Source: Kineosporia rhizophila
GTDB taxonomy: Bacteria; Actinomycetota; Actinomycetes; Actinomycetales; Kineosporiaceae
NCBI RefSeq assembly: GCF_021277265.1
Contig: NZ_JAJSOH010000014.1
Span: 1 to 64,000 of the forward strand
DNA: 64,000 nt
Direction: 5' to 3'
The notes beneath the pieces were generated by a model, which had not been told where the DNA came from, did not search any database, and saw only the letters and a program-made list of their open reading frames with translations. The position numbers and the translations under genes are program-made. This document shows, piece after piece, positions 31,933 through 41,023 of the stretch. Each line of letters opens with the position of its first letter. The stretch's first letter is position 1.

Positions 31933-33252
31933 ATGAGTCGAGGCGACCAACGGCCCGAAGCGGGGCGTCTTGCCTGGCCGGACTACCGGCGAAGAATCAT
32001 CGATGATGAGTTGGACGAGCTCCTCACAGGGCTACCCGCCATCGCGCTGGACGGAGCCAAGGGTGTGGGAAAGACCAGCACGGCCCGGCAGCGGGCCAAC
32101 ACCCAGTTCCGGTTGGACAACCCCGCGGAGATGACGCTGCTTCGCGCCGACCCTGAGCGCCTCGGCACGGCCGACGCGCCGGTACTCGTCGATGAGTGGC
32201 AGCACTGGGCCTCCGTCTGGGACTTCGTTCGTCGGGCAGTGGACGCGAACCCGAGCCCGGGCCGGTTCCTGCTCACGGGCTCAGCCGTGCCCCTTGGGCA
32301 TCCCGTGCATTCCGGGGCCGGGCGGATCGTGACCCGGCGGATGCGCCCGTTGTCCCTCGCCGAGCGCGATCTGGTCTCGCCGACGGTTTCGCTGAGCAAG
32401 ATGCTCCAGAGCGATCCTCCGATCGCCATCGATGGGGAGAGCCCGATCGGGCTCGCGGAATACGTGCACGAGATCCTGGCGTCCGGGTTCCCGGCCATCC
32501 ACCCTCTGAGTCAGAGGGTCCGTAACGCGCTACTGGACGGCTACCTCGACGCGTTGGTGCAGAAAGACTTTCCGCAGCAGGGGCATGACGTCCGCGTTCC
32601 GCAGACGTTGAAAACGTGGCTTGCCGCCTATGCGGCAGCGACGTCCTCGACCGCCGCCTACTCGGTCATTCTGGATGCTGCGACACCGGCAGACGCCAGC
32701 AAGCCGGCCAAGACAACTACTCAGGCCTATCGAGCGGTGCTAGAGCAACTGTGGCTGCTTGATCCGGTGCCCGGATGGGTTCCGAGTAACAATCCTTTCT
32801 CCAGACTGACCCAGCGGCCCAAGCATCACTTGGCTGACACCGCCTTGGCAGCTCGCTTACTGCGCGCCTCCGAGCGGACTCTACTGAGCACGGGCGGGGC
32901 CCCCGGGGACGTGCTGCCTCGTGATGGAACACTGCTGGGTGCTCTGTTCGAATCTCTCGTCACCCTGTCTGTGAAAACCTATGCGCAGCATGCTCAGGCC
33001 GAGACATTTCATCTTCGCACGGCGGGACAGCGCGAGGTCGATCTGATAGTCGAAGGCGAGGATCAGCGGATTGTCGCCTTGGAGGTCAAGCTTGACGGTG
33101 AGGTCCAGGCAGAGGACGTGAAACATCTGCATTGGCTTCGCGAGATGATCGGAGACCGTCTGGCGGATGCAGCCGTGATCACGACGGGACGCTTTGCCTA
33201 CCGTCGACCGGACGGGATAGCCGTTGTCCCCGCTGCCCTTCTCGGGCCCTGA
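31933..33252 (+). CDS. AAA+ ATPase with C-terminal PD-(D/E)XK domain (AAA_14/DUF4143-type)
   Basis: About 439 residues. Walker A is GAKGVGKT at residues 41-48 and Walker B is PVLVDEW at 83-89, followed by a sensor strand RFLLTGSA. The C-terminal domain (about 330-435) has the DUF4143 nuclease-like pattern: AGQREVDLIVEG then IVALEVKLDG, with the Asp and Glu-x-Lys residues present. Proteins of this architecture are widespread in bacteria and archaea and have no firm function. ATG at 31933 follows GGAGG by 11 bases; a GTG at 31915 is an alternative. The upstream tandem repeats probably bind a regulator or the protein itself. Confidence 0.85.
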   Translation: MSRGDQRPEAGRLAWPDYRRRIIDDELDELLTGLPAIALDGAKGVGKTSTARQRANTQFRLDNPAEMTLLRADPERLGTADAPVLVDEWQHWASVWDFVRRAVDANPSPGRFLLTGSAVPLGHPVHSGAGRIVTRRMRPLSLAERDLVSPTVSLSKMLQSDPPIAIDGESPIGLAEYVHEILASGFPAIHPLSQRVRNALLDGYLDALVQKDFPQQGHDVRVPQTLKTWLAAYAAATSSTAAYSVILDAATPADASKPAKTTTQAYRAVLEQLWLLDPVPGWVPSNNPFSRLTQRPKHHLADTALAARLLRASERTLLSTGGAPGDVLPRDGTLLGALFESLVTLSVKTYAQHAQAETFHLRTAGQREVDLIVEGEDQRIVALEVKLDGEVQAEDVKHLHWLREMIGDRLADAAVITTGRFAYRRPDGIAVVPAALLGP

Positions 33253-33307
33253 CTCGACCGGTCGTCATGGTGTACAACGAAGGCTCGGCCAAGCGGTTGG
33301 AGAACCG

Positions 33308-33709
33308 ATGCGACGCACGACCGCCCTGGGCCTGGGGTTGGTTCTTCTGCTTGCCGGTTGCGGCGCCGACAACACCGTCGAGGTGGTCACCGCAGAGGCG
33401 TCCCAGCAGGCCGCGACCGACTGCGGCGACCACGAGATCGGCCAGAACGAGCGCCTCAACACTCCCGCCGCCACCTGCCTGCTCGACGCGGTGAAGGCGG
33501 ACGAGCAGGCCATCCTCAAGATCACCTTCTTGACCACCGAGGGCGATCCGATCAAGCAGGTCTATCGGCATCTGGGCGCGGGCGAGGTGCAGGTGGTCAC
33601 CGACACGACCGAGGACAAGTTCGGGCCGAACGAGGTCCGCACCGAAACCTGCACGGGCCTGGTGCGGTCGTCGTTCGCCTTCACCTTCACCTTCAGCGCC
33701 TGCACCTAG
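33308..33709 (+). CDS. Small lipoprotein
   Basis: 133 residues. Basic N-terminus, hydrophobic segment and lipobox LLAGCG with the lipid-modified cysteine at about residue 18. The mature part is acidic with cysteine pairs (ATDCGDHEIGQNE, ATCLLDAVKAD, ETCTGLVRSS) and looks like a small extracytoplasmic beta domain. No family assigned. A terminator lies 27 bases downstream and the gene converges on a secreted hydrolase. Confidence 0.8.
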   Translation: MRRTTALGLGLVLLLAGCGADNTVEVVTAEASQQAATDCGDHEIGQNERLNTPAATCLLDAVKADEQAILKITFLTTEGDPIKQVYRHLGAGEVQVVTDTTEDKFGPNEVRTETCTGLVRSSFAFTFTFSACT

Positions 33710-33735
33710 GTCGTGTCCTGCACCTAGACGCAGAG

Positions 33736-33770
33736 CACCGACGGCCACCGGGGAAGAGTGGCCGTCGGTG
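33736..33770. terminator. Bidirectional stem-loop terminator
   Basis: A perfect 13-bp stem (33736-33748 with 33758-33770; CACCGACGGCCAC) with a 9-base loop, between the convergent lipoprotein gene (ends 33709) and hydrolase gene (ends 33779). Confidence 0.85.
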
Positions 33771-33778
33771 ACGCTGGT

Positions 33779-35014
33779 TCAGCGGTGGGCCTTCAACCAC
33801 TTGCTCACGTCGTTGACGACCTTGCGGTCGGGCTCACCGAATTCGGGGGTGAACTTGGGCGTGGTGTTCATGGTGTGGGCCATGCCCGGGTAGATCACGA
33901 TCTTGTGGTCCTTGTTGCCGGCCTTGGCCACGGCGGCGTCGGCGGCCAGGGCGGCGCGGGCCGGGGTCTGCAGGTCGTTCTCGCCGTTGAGCATCAGGAC
34001 CGGGCCGGAGTACTTGGGCAGGGCCTCGGAGACGGTGGGGAAGCGGCTGAGGTCGTTGATGTAGTCGACCAGGGGCTTGTCGAAGCCGGGCACGTTCGGG
34101 TAGCTGCCGATGCCCGTGACCTTGCGCAGCACCGCGCCCGCCTCGGCGTCGATCGAGACCTTGCCGTCGCGGTTCTTGTCGGTGCTGGCCAGCACCTTGC
34201 CCTTGCCGTCGAGCAGGATCGGCCGGAACTGCTCGGCCACCTCCTTGGGCTGGCCGACCAGGCCGTCCTTGGCCTCGCGGGCGGTGAGCTGGCCGTCGGC
34301 GTTCACGTCGAACTCGTCGTGCAGCTGCAGCAGCAGGCGCCCGAAGATCTGCAGCGTGAGCAGCTCCTTCAGCTCCAGCCCGACCACGCCCATCTCGACC
34401 ACACCGGCGGGCTTGGGGATGTCGTAGCGCTTGGGGTCGGCGGCCAGGTTGGCGGCCACGTTGGTGCCTTCGCTGTGGCCGAGCAGGAAGATCTTGGACG
34501 CGTCGACCTTGGGTGACTTGGCGGCGAACCGGATCGCGGCGGCCGCGTCCTTCTGGATCCGGGTGTAGGGGTTCTTGGGGTTCAGCTGGGCCGGGTCCTT
34601 GGTCTCCACCGGCCCGACGCCGGTCACGCCGCGCTTGTTGAACCGCAGGGTGGCGAACCCTTCGCGGCTGGCGGCCTGGGCGAGCGGCACGAAGGTGGAG
34701 CCCTTGCCGTCGGGCAGGGTCTGGTTCATGTCGTTGTGGCCGCTGCCGTGCAGCATCACCACCACCGGCAGCTTGCCCTGCGCACCCTTCGGATAGGTCA
34801 GCTCGCCCTCTGTCACCCAGCCCTGACCGAAGTCGATCCGGACCTTTTCGCGGACGATGCCCTGCCAGCCGTCGGATTCGGCGTTGGCACCCGTCGGCTG
34901 GGCGGTCGCCGAGGCCGGCAGGGCCGCAGAAGCGGCGAGCGCCCCACTGGAGGCGAGCACCGCGGCAGCGCCGACGGCGACGGTCACTTTCCGGAACTTC
35001 TGCGTCGTTGTCAT
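33779..35014 (-). CDS. Secreted alpha/beta hydrolase with inserted EF-hand motif
   Basis: 411 residues. An Ala-rich signal peptide (to about residue 37, ASATAQ) precedes an alpha/beta hydrolase domain: oxyanion region VVVMLHGSGHNDMNQ, nucleophile S181 in LLGHSEGTN, acidic residue region LMLNGENDLQTP and catalytic His in YPGMAHTM. A cap-like insertion carries a perfect EF-hand calcium loop DVNADGQLTARE (236-247) and a second, imperfect one DKNRDGKVSIDA (279-290). Extracellular calcium may stabilise the cap or control access. ATG at 35014 gives the signal peptide at the N-terminus; the frame extends upstream to 35116. Relatives include acyl-peptidases and esterases. Confidence 0.85.
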   Translation of the reverse strand: MTTTQKFRKVTVAVGAAAVLASSGALAASAALPASATAQPTGANAESDGWQGIVREKVRIDFGQGWVTEGELTYPKGAQGKLPVVVMLHGSGHNDMNQTLPDGKGSTFVPLAQAASREGFATLRFNKRGVTGVGPVETKDPAQLNPKNPYTRIQKDAAAAIRFAAKSPKVDASKIFLLGHSEGTNVAANLAADPKRYDIPKPAGVVEMGVVGLELKELLTLQIFGRLLLQLHDEFDVNADGQLTAREAKDGLVGQPKEVAEQFRPILLDGKGKVLASTDKNRDGKVSIDAEAGAVLRKVTGIGSYPNVPGFDKPLVDYINDLSRFPTVSEALPKYSGPVLMLNGENDLQTPARAALAADAAVAKAGNKDHKIVIYPGMAHTMNTTPKFTPEFGEPDRKVVNDVSKWLKAHR

Positions 35015-35114
35015 GCCCTGAACGCTATTTTCGACGGGCCGAGTGGAACGATCCCGGCATCTACCCACTATTGGTATAGCTGGCTGTACCGTCACCAGGT
35101 TCGGAGCGTGCGCC

Positions 35115-35999
35115 ATGAGTCGTCGTGAACAGTTCGTCCGTGCAGCCGTAGAGCGAGGTCACAGCCCCAGCGAGGCCGAATCTTTCACGCGGTTCCTGCG
35201 GTTCGCGATCGGTACGAATGGACGGGTGAACGGCCCCGTTGTCGGGCGGAACGGGGGCCTGCCAAGCCTGCCGGTGGGCCTGGAATGGCCGCGTTCCGAG
35301 TACGGGCCGCTGCCGTTCGTCGTTTCGTACGACTGTGCGGCCCTGCCCCAGGTCGAGGGTCTGCCCATACCGCCGACCGGCACGATGCTGTTCTTCCTGC
35401 ACCACGAAGACGACTACGAGAGCGACGCCAAGGATCAGCAGCACGCGCAGGCCATCTACGTGCCGCTGGGCGCAGAAACCGTCGAGGCGGCCGAGCCCGA
35501 GCACGCCGAAAGCATGTTCTCCGACTGGGAACGCAACTTCGTCAGGCCGCAGCGCGAGCTGTACGCCTGGGTGCGCGCCGACCTGCCCGAATGGCTGAGC
35601 AGAGACGAGGCCGACCTGTCCGCGTTCCAGCGGGAATTGGTGCAAGACCTGCCGCACCGCCAAGACCTCTGCGCCCTGGCCCAAGAGCTGTGGCCGGCCG
35701 GGGAAGACTGCGACTGCCAGCTGGGCGGCTACTCCATGCACATCTCCGAGCTGAGCACCCCGCACCTGTACGAGACGCCCGAGGTCGCGATGGCCCGCGA
35801 AAAGGTAGAGGTGAGCACCGGCGAGAGCGCGAAAGACCATCTTCTGGAGCAGGAGACGCACCGGGTGATGGGGGAGTGGCTACCGCTGGCCCAGTTCCAG
35901 ATCGACGAGGTCTACATCGGGCGCTTCCTGATCCGCCCCGACGACCTGGCCGCCGGCCGCCTGGAAGGCGTGATCACCTGCACCGAGTTCACCGAGTGA
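35115..35999 (+). CDS. DUF1963 (YwqG-like) protein
   Basis: 294 residues, soluble and acidic. The sequence fits the YwqG/DUF1963 family: GGLPSLPVGLEWPRSE near residues 53-68, LPFVVSYDCAALP, GTMLFFLHHEDD, and a C-terminal QIDEVYIGRFLIRPDDLAAGRL. The family has a known fold but no defined function. The ATG at 35115 matches the family start better than the upstream start (35043). It is divergent from the EF-hand hydrolase and ends before a bidirectional terminator. Confidence 0.85.
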   Translation: MSRREQFVRAAVERGHSPSEAESFTRFLRFAIGTNGRVNGPVVGRNGGLPSLPVGLEWPRSEYGPLPFVVSYDCAALPQVEGLPIPPTGTMLFFLHHEDDYESDAKDQQHAQAIYVPLGAETVEAAEPEHAESMFSDWERNFVRPQRELYAWVRADLPEWLSRDEADLSAFQRELVQDLPHRQDLCALAQELWPAGEDCDCQLGGYSMHISELSTPHLYETPEVAMAREKVEVSTGESAKDHLLEQETHRVMGEWLPLAQFQIDEVYIGRFLIRPDDLAAGRLEGVITCTEFTE

Positions 36000-36020
36000 A
36001 GTCTCCCCGCGCACGACGAT

Positions 36021-36045
36021 GCCCGCCCACCAAAGGTGGGCGGGC
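36021..36045. terminator. Bidirectional stem-loop terminator
   Basis: A perfect 11-bp stem (36021-36031 with 36035-36045; GCCCGCCCACC) and AAA loop between the convergent DUF1963 gene (ends 35999) and MMPL gene (ends 36072). Confidence 0.85.
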
Positions 36046-36071
36046 CTCGTCCTCAAATTTGCCGTAGAACC

Positions 36072-38267
36072 TCAGCTCACCAGCTCAGGCTCGCGATCCG
36101 CGGGCCGGTCCTTCGTCAGCTCGTGCCCCTCCACGTCCACGTTCGGCACGATCCGGTCCAGCCAGCGCGGGAGCCGCCAGGCACGCTCGCCCAGAAGCTT
36201 CATCACCGCCGGCACCAGGGTCAGCCGCACCACGAAGGCGTCGATCAGCACCCCGAAGCCCAGGGCGAAGGCGATCGGCATGATGTTCGGGTCGTGCGAG
36301 AACAGGAAGCTGACGAACACCGCGATCATGATGGCCGCCGCGGCCACCACCACCCGCCCGGCGCTGCGGCCCCCGGCCACGATCGCTGCGTCGGCGTCGC
36401 GGTGACGGGCGTAGTGCTCACGCATGGCCGAGACGAGGAAGACTTCGTAGTCCATGGCCAGGCCGAACAGCACCGCCATGATGATGATCGGCACGAAGCT
36501 GGCCACCGGTCCCTCGGAAGGCACACCCAGCGGCCCGGCCAGCCAACCCCACTGGAACACCGCCACCATCGCGCCGAACGCTGCGGCGACCGAGAGCAGG
36601 AAGCCGGACGTGGCCTTGAGCGGGATGGTCCAGGAGCGGAAGGCGATCATCAGCAGCAGGAGTGACAGCCCGACCACCACGATCGTGAAGGGCAGCAGAG
36701 CGCCGTTGAGCTTGTCGTTCACGTCGATGCTGACCGCGGTCAGGCCGGTGACCGCCGCGTAGTCGCCGGTCTGAGCACTGATCGGTTCTAGGGTTGAGCG
36801 CAGCTCCGCGACCAGGGCGTTGGTCTCGCTGTCACGGGGACCGGTCTCGGGGATGATGCCGACCATCGCGGCCTGCTCGTCGGGCGCCATCTGCACCGGG
36901 CTCACGCCGGCCACCCCGGGAACCTGCTCCACGGCGGCGGCCACGCTCTCAGCGGTGGTTTGAATCTGAGCGGGAGAGTCGCCTTCGACCAGGATGGCCA
37001 GCGGGCCGTTGGCGCCCGGCCCGAATGCGTCGGAGATGAGGTCGTAGGCCTTGCGGGGCTCGGAAGACGCTGCCGCCGAACCGTTGTCGTTCAGAGCCAG
37101 CTCCAGCTGGGCGGCCGGCACAGCAACAACACCCAAGCCAAGGACGACTGCCAGCACGACAGTGCGGGGGTAGCGGGTGACGGCGCTCACCCAGCGGACC
37201 GACCAGGTACGAGCCTCGGAGTTCAGTTCACGGCGGGCAGCGCGGGAATTCGGCTTCGGGCGCATCTTCTCGCCGGCCAGGGCCATGAGCGCCGGCAGCA
37301 TGGTCAGAGCCAGCAGCACCGCGACAGCCACCGCACCGGCCGAGGCCAGACCCATCGAGGTCAGCATCGGCACCCCGGCCACCACGAGCCCGGACAGGGC
37401 GATGATGACGGTCAGCCCAGCGAACACCACCGCGCTACCAGCCGTCGCCGTGGCCATCGCCACCGACTCGGCCACGCTCATACCCCGGGCCAGCTGGCCC
37501 CGGTGCCGCGAAAGAATCAGCAGCGCATAGTCAATGCCCACCGCCAGACCCAGCATGATTGACAGCGTGAGCGCGTTCTGGTTGACCGAGAACTGGTTGG
37601 CCACCAGCAGTGTGGCCCCCACCGTGCCGCCCACGCCCAACACCGCAGTCAGCAGCGGGATCCCGGCGGCAACCATCGAGCCGAAGGTGATGAGCATGAC
37701 CAACAGAGCCACGCCGATACCAATGACCTCGGTAGGCCCGAACGGTGCGTGCTCCTCCTCAAAGGCGTCACCTCCGAACAGAACCAGGCCCCCAGCGTCT
37801 TCAAATTGGCGGTTGTAGTCGGCCCCCGCCGCTCGCACCGCCTCCTGCAGGGCCGGCTCGACCTCTTCGCCGGCCGGAACGTCCAGGCTCAGCGACGTGA
37901 CCGCAACCCGGCCGTCTTCGGAGACCTCCTGAGACGGGTCACTCACCTCGACGACCTTCTCGGCCCCCTGAAGCCGCTCCACGGTGGCCTGGATCTGCTG
38001 GGCGACCGCCTCGTCCGTAATTTTGGCCCCTAACGGAGCCTGGAAGACCACGTCCCCGCTGATCCCGCCGTCTTCCGGGAAGTGCCGATCCATCTTCTCC
38101 AGGGCAGCCTGGGCGGGGGAGCCCGGGATCGAGCTGCCGGACTCGAACGAACCGGGGAAGCTGAGGGCCAACCCCAGCACCACCAGCACCGATGTCAGGG
38201 ACAGACTCAGGAAGGTGAGCCGGCGGCGAGCTGCCAGGGCACCCACCCGGTAGAGGAACGTAGCCAC
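36072..38267 (-). CDS. MMPL/RND-family transporter
   Basis: 731 residues. Two repeats, each with one N-terminal membrane helix, a large extracytoplasmic loop and a block of five to six helices, give the 12-helix RND layout. Signatures are GLAVGIDYALLILSRHR in the first half and GLAMDYEVFLVSAMREH in the second. These carry the Asp-Tyr pairs of the proton-relay region in MMPL proteins. Actinobacterial relatives export lipids or lipophilic compounds to the cell envelope. It is a single gene with no regulator directly attached; the neighbouring AlbA_2 gene is divergent. Confidence 0.92.
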   Translation of the reverse strand: MATFLYRVGALAARRRLTFLSLSLTSVLVVLGLALSFPGSFESGSSIPGSPAQAALEKMDRHFPEDGGISGDVVFQAPLGAKITDEAVAQQIQATVERLQGAEKVVEVSDPSQEVSEDGRVAVTSLSLDVPAGEEVEPALQEAVRAAGADYNRQFEDAGGLVLFGGDAFEEEHAPFGPTEVIGIGVALLVMLITFGSMVAAGIPLLTAVLGVGGTVGATLLVANQFSVNQNALTLSIMLGLAVGIDYALLILSRHRGQLARGMSVAESVAMATATAGSAVVFAGLTVIIALSGLVVAGVPMLTSMGLASAGAVAVAVLLALTMLPALMALAGEKMRPKPNSRAARRELNSEARTWSVRWVSAVTRYPRTVVLAVVLGLGVVAVPAAQLELALNDNGSAAASSEPRKAYDLISDAFGPGANGPLAILVEGDSPAQIQTTAESVAAAVEQVPGVAGVSPVQMAPDEQAAMVGIIPETGPRDSETNALVAELRSTLEPISAQTGDYAAVTGLTAVSIDVNDKLNGALLPFTIVVVGLSLLLLMIAFRSWTIPLKATSGFLLSVAAAFGAMVAVFQWGWLAGPLGVPSEGPVASFVPIIIMAVLFGLAMDYEVFLVSAMREHYARHRDADAAIVAGGRSAGRVVVAAAAIMIAVFVSFLFSHDPNIMPIAFALGFGVLIDAFVVRLTLVPAVMKLLGERAWRLPRWLDRIVPNVDVEGHELTKDRPADREPELVS

Positions 38268-38397
38268 AGAATTGCCTTCCAGACGGGCCGTTTTGCTGAC
38301 ACGTCCAATCTGGTGGAGCAGGTTGACGCCATCCCTGCTGCGAGCGTGACGGGTTCCTGAGGGGTTGTGGGGGTAATCGTCAAGATCGCTCGCAACG

Positions 38398-38438
38398 CAC
38401 TTCTACAAAACAGCCCACTTCTACAAAACGCCGTTGTA
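38398..38438 (+). promoter_or_regulatory. Direct and inverted repeats at the promoter of the AlbA_2 gene
   Basis: The 14-bp sequence CACTTCTACAAAAC occurs at 38398-38411 and again at 38416-38429 (18 bp apart). The second copy begins an inverted repeat TACAA-N7-TTGTA (38422-38438). TATATT (38436-38441) could be the -10 box, only about 7 bases before the GTG at 38449, which fits a leaderless transcript. The layout suggests cooperative binding by the encoded winged-helix protein. Confidence 0.65.
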
Positions 38439-38448
38439 TATTTCGATC

Positions 38449-40230
38449 GTGCATGTTGAGGAACTGGCCTCGCTGGTGTCTGACCTTCGTCAGGAGGGCA
38501 GTGACACCCCTGAAGTCGAGGTCAAGCGGGCCGCGGGTGGGTTCCCAGACAGCGTGCTGCCTACCGTGTCCGCCTTCGCGAACACGCCCGGTGGGGGAAC
38601 GATCGTCTTCGGGCTGGACGAGAGGTCAGGCTTTGCTGCTGTCGGCGTGTACGACGCCGCCGCATGCAAGGCAACCCTGGCGACCAAGGCCCGCCAGGCT
38701 CTCGATCCGCCGGTCACCTTCGAGGCCTGGGATCTGACTTTCGAAGGCGTCGCCGTCCTGGTCGTGAAAATCCACGAACAGCCGGCCCACGGCAAGCCCT
38801 GCCGGGTTCTCTCGTCTGGAAAGGCCTACCTGCGTTCCTACGATGGGGACTACGAACTGTCACAGGTTGAGGAACAGGCCTTCGTTGCGAATCGCAGTAC
38901 CCCCGTCTTCGATCAGCAACCTGTGCCGGGAACCACCACGGCCGACCTGCGCGCCGACCTGCTGGCCTCCTACTTGACGTCGTGTCGCGCTTCCTCTACC
39001 GCGCTGGGGGCGATGTCTGACGAGCAGATCCTCTATCGCACCGGCGTCACGACGGGCACTGATCGCGTACTCAGCCTTGCCGGTCTTCTCGCGCTGGGAA
39101 CCTATCCGCAGCAACATGTTCCGAACTGTGTGATTCAGGCATCTGTGGCGCCCCGCAGCAGTGATCCGGCAGGCACCCGCGCCGCCGATGTGCGCCGCTT
39201 TGACGGCCCGCTGCCGTTGATGCTGGACGAGGCATTGCGATGGGTACAGCGCAACACTCGCACCAGGGTCCGGTTCGGCATCGACGGACAGGCCCGGGAC
39301 GAACCCGAGTTCCCGGTCGAGGCTGTTCGAGAGTTGCTTTCCAACGCGCTGATACACCGCGATGTCGGGCCGTATGCCCTAACTCAGGCCATCACTCTGC
39401 GGCTGGATGAGCGACAGTTGATCTTGTCCAATCCTGGCGGCCTGTGGGGTATTACTGTCGATCGACTCGGCAAGAGCGGTGTCACGTCAGCCCGTAACGG
39501 CCACCTGTTGAGAATCTGCCAGAACGTGCGCAGCCAGGAGGGCAACCGTGTCGTGGAAGCTCTCGCGTCCGGTATCCCGGCCGTCCTGGAAAGTTTGCGC
39601 AATGCAGGAATGGTGCCGCCCCGGTTCCACGATCAAGGCATCAGTTTCACTGTCGCAGTCCCCAACCATGCGCTGCTAGCGGCCGACGACCTGACTTGGC
39701 TGGCCGCTCTTCCGGCCGCCGCGTCGCTCAGCGACCGCCAACGGCACGCACTGGTCGCCATGCGGCATGGTCAAACCTGGACGAACCAGACGTTCCGTGA
39801 GACCTTCCCCATGGATTCACGCGAAGCCCGGACCGAACTTGCCGGGCTCGTCGAAGCAGGTGTTGCAACAGCTGAAGGGGAGCGCGGCCAGCGCATCTAC
39901 CGACTTCCAGATGCGCTGACTGGCCAACAAGACGCGGGTTCCCGCACCACGTCGCCGCTGACCTCGTCGACACACGAGCCACACGTCGCTCCTCGGACGC
40001 AGCCACAACCGACAATCGTCAACAACACCGGTGCAGGGCGCCGTATCCATTGGGAAACCATCAAGCGGCAACTGCAGACGGGCGAAAAGTCGGCGTCCGA
40101 ATTGGTAATCGCCACCGGATTGACGGCCAGGCAGGTTCAGTACGCGCTTCAGCAGATGCGTGAGGCCGGTCTGGTCGTCCTGGTCGGCAGCCAAGGGCGC
40201 CGCGAAAGTCGTTACCGGGCGATCCCATAG
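38449..40230 (+). CDS. AlbA_2 (Schlafen-type) ATP-binding regulator
   Basis: 593 residues. The N-terminal AlbA_2 domain (about 5-130) includes FANTPGGGTIVFGLDE and CRVLSSGKAYLRSYDGDYEL. A GHKL-like ATP-binding domain (HATPase_c_4, about 290-420) follows, with FPVEAVRELLSNALIHRD and LSNPGGLWG. The C-terminus has winged-helix segments, the last one being GEKSASELVIATGLTARQVQ (about 560-580). Proteins of this type are thought to be transcriptional regulators or defence-related nuclease-like proteins. The GTG at 38449 is chosen over a TTG at 38434, which would lie inside the inverted repeat. Probably autoregulated. Confidence 0.82.
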   Translation: MHVEELASLVSDLRQEGSDTPEVEVKRAAGGFPDSVLPTVSAFANTPGGGTIVFGLDERSGFAAVGVYDAAACKATLATKARQALDPPVTFEAWDLTFEGVAVLVVKIHEQPAHGKPCRVLSSGKAYLRSYDGDYELSQVEEQAFVANRSTPVFDQQPVPGTTTADLRADLLASYLTSCRASSTALGAMSDEQILYRTGVTTGTDRVLSLAGLLALGTYPQQHVPNCVIQASVAPRSSDPAGTRAADVRRFDGPLPLMLDEALRWVQRNTRTRVRFGIDGQARDEPEFPVEAVRELLSNALIHRDVGPYALTQAITLRLDERQLILSNPGGLWGITVDRLGKSGVTSARNGHLLRICQNVRSQEGNRVVEALASGIPAVLESLRNAGMVPPRFHDQGISFTVAVPNHALLAADDLTWLAALPAAASLSDRQRHALVAMRHGQTWTNQTFRETFPMDSREARTELAGLVEAGVATAEGERGQRIYRLPDALTGQQDAGSRTTSPLTSSTHEPHVAPRTQPQPTIVNNTGAGRRIHWETIKRQLQTGEKSASELVIATGLTARQVQYALQQMREAGLVVLVGSQGRRESRYRAIP

Positions 40231-40316
40231 CCCTCGAACCCGCTGTCCTCATCGCAGAAAGCTGGCCTGGCGCGTTACTACAGGCGCTGGTCGTCTGCGG
40301 CAGGGCCAAAGCCCGG

Positions 40317-40655
40317 TCAAGAACGGCGGTTGCGGCTTGTGCGGGTGACCCACGCGATCAGGGTCGCGTTCACCACGGCGCTGAGGGCGACGACGCCGGC
40401 GAAGGTTGCGACGTTGCCGCTCTCGCCCAGGTCCGGCAGGGCCATGGTGGCGGGCAGCGACCAGGGCAGGGTGACGAAGAGGGCCCAGACCCCCGCCAGG
40501 TTGGCGTCCGGAGCGGTGTGGGTGGCTTGGGAGACGGCGACGAACAGGCCGGTCGCGGCGACCGCGGCCAGGTAGACCTGGGCCGGTCGGCTACTGGCGA
40601 TGAGCTGGAGCGGGTTCGTGCTGTGGTGGTTGCCGTTGCTGCTCGCGTTCGTCAT
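40317..40655 (-). CDS. Small three-span membrane protein
   Basis: 112 residues. Three or four hydrophobic segments (VYLAAVAATGLFVAVSQ, LAGVWALFVTLPWSLPATM, VATFAGVVALSAVVNATLIAWV) and a short basic C-terminus. It resembles small actinobacterial membrane proteins of the SCO4225 type by length and pattern; that assignment is tentative. ATG at 40655. Converges on the AlbA_2 gene 87 bases away. Confidence 0.7.
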   Translation of the reverse strand: MTNASSNGNHHSTNPLQLIASSRPAQVYLAAVAATGLFVAVSQATHTAPDANLAGVWALFVTLPWSLPATMALPDLGESGNVATFAGVVALSAVVNATLIAWVTRTSRNRRS

Positions 40656-40850
40656 GGCTTCTGCGCTCCTGGGCTGAGAAGGGGTGTTTCTCGGTAAGCA
40701 CGAAACTAGGCGGGCAGACGGGCAAGTGCGTCCGTCCGAAGTCGCAGGACGGGGGTGCGCCAAAGGATGACCCCGGGCCCGCCGCTCAAGCCGATGCGGA
40801 TCTTCGCCGATGGGCAGAGCTCACCTGTTGGCGATCAAGGAGGAGCTCCA

Positions 40851-40919
40851 ATGGCGAAGAAGAAGGGCAGCAAGGACAAGAAGGGCAAGAACAAGAAGTC
40901 CGGCAAGAAGAAGAAGTAG
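40851..40919 (+). CDS. 22-residue lysine-rich peptide
   Basis: A tiny gene encoding 22 residues, of which 14 are lysine (starts MAKKKGSKDKKGK). The evidence for translation is a strong AAGGAGGAG ribosome-binding site 6 bases before the ATG and a well-formed terminator 18 bases after the stop. The product would be extremely basic and could bind RNA, ribosomes or DNA. No family known to me. Being very short, it could instead be a leader peptide, but no co-directional gene follows within the same transcript. Confidence 0.65.
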   Translation: MAKKKGSKDKKGKNKKSGKKKK

Positions 40920-40937
40920 CAGTCGGGCTCGACGGAT

Positions 40938-40979
40938 GGTCACGGCCCGGATCGGCTGACGTCGGTCAGGGCCGTGACC
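40938..40979 (+). terminator. Stem-loop terminator after the lysine-rich peptide gene
   Basis: An 11-bp perfect stem (40938-40948 with 40969-40979; GGTCACGGCCC) with a 20-base loop, directly downstream of the 22-codon gene. Confidence 0.75.
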
Positions 40980-41023
40980 ACCCGACTAAGCATGCTTACT
41001 CAGCTGCCGCGCCGCGCCCTAAG

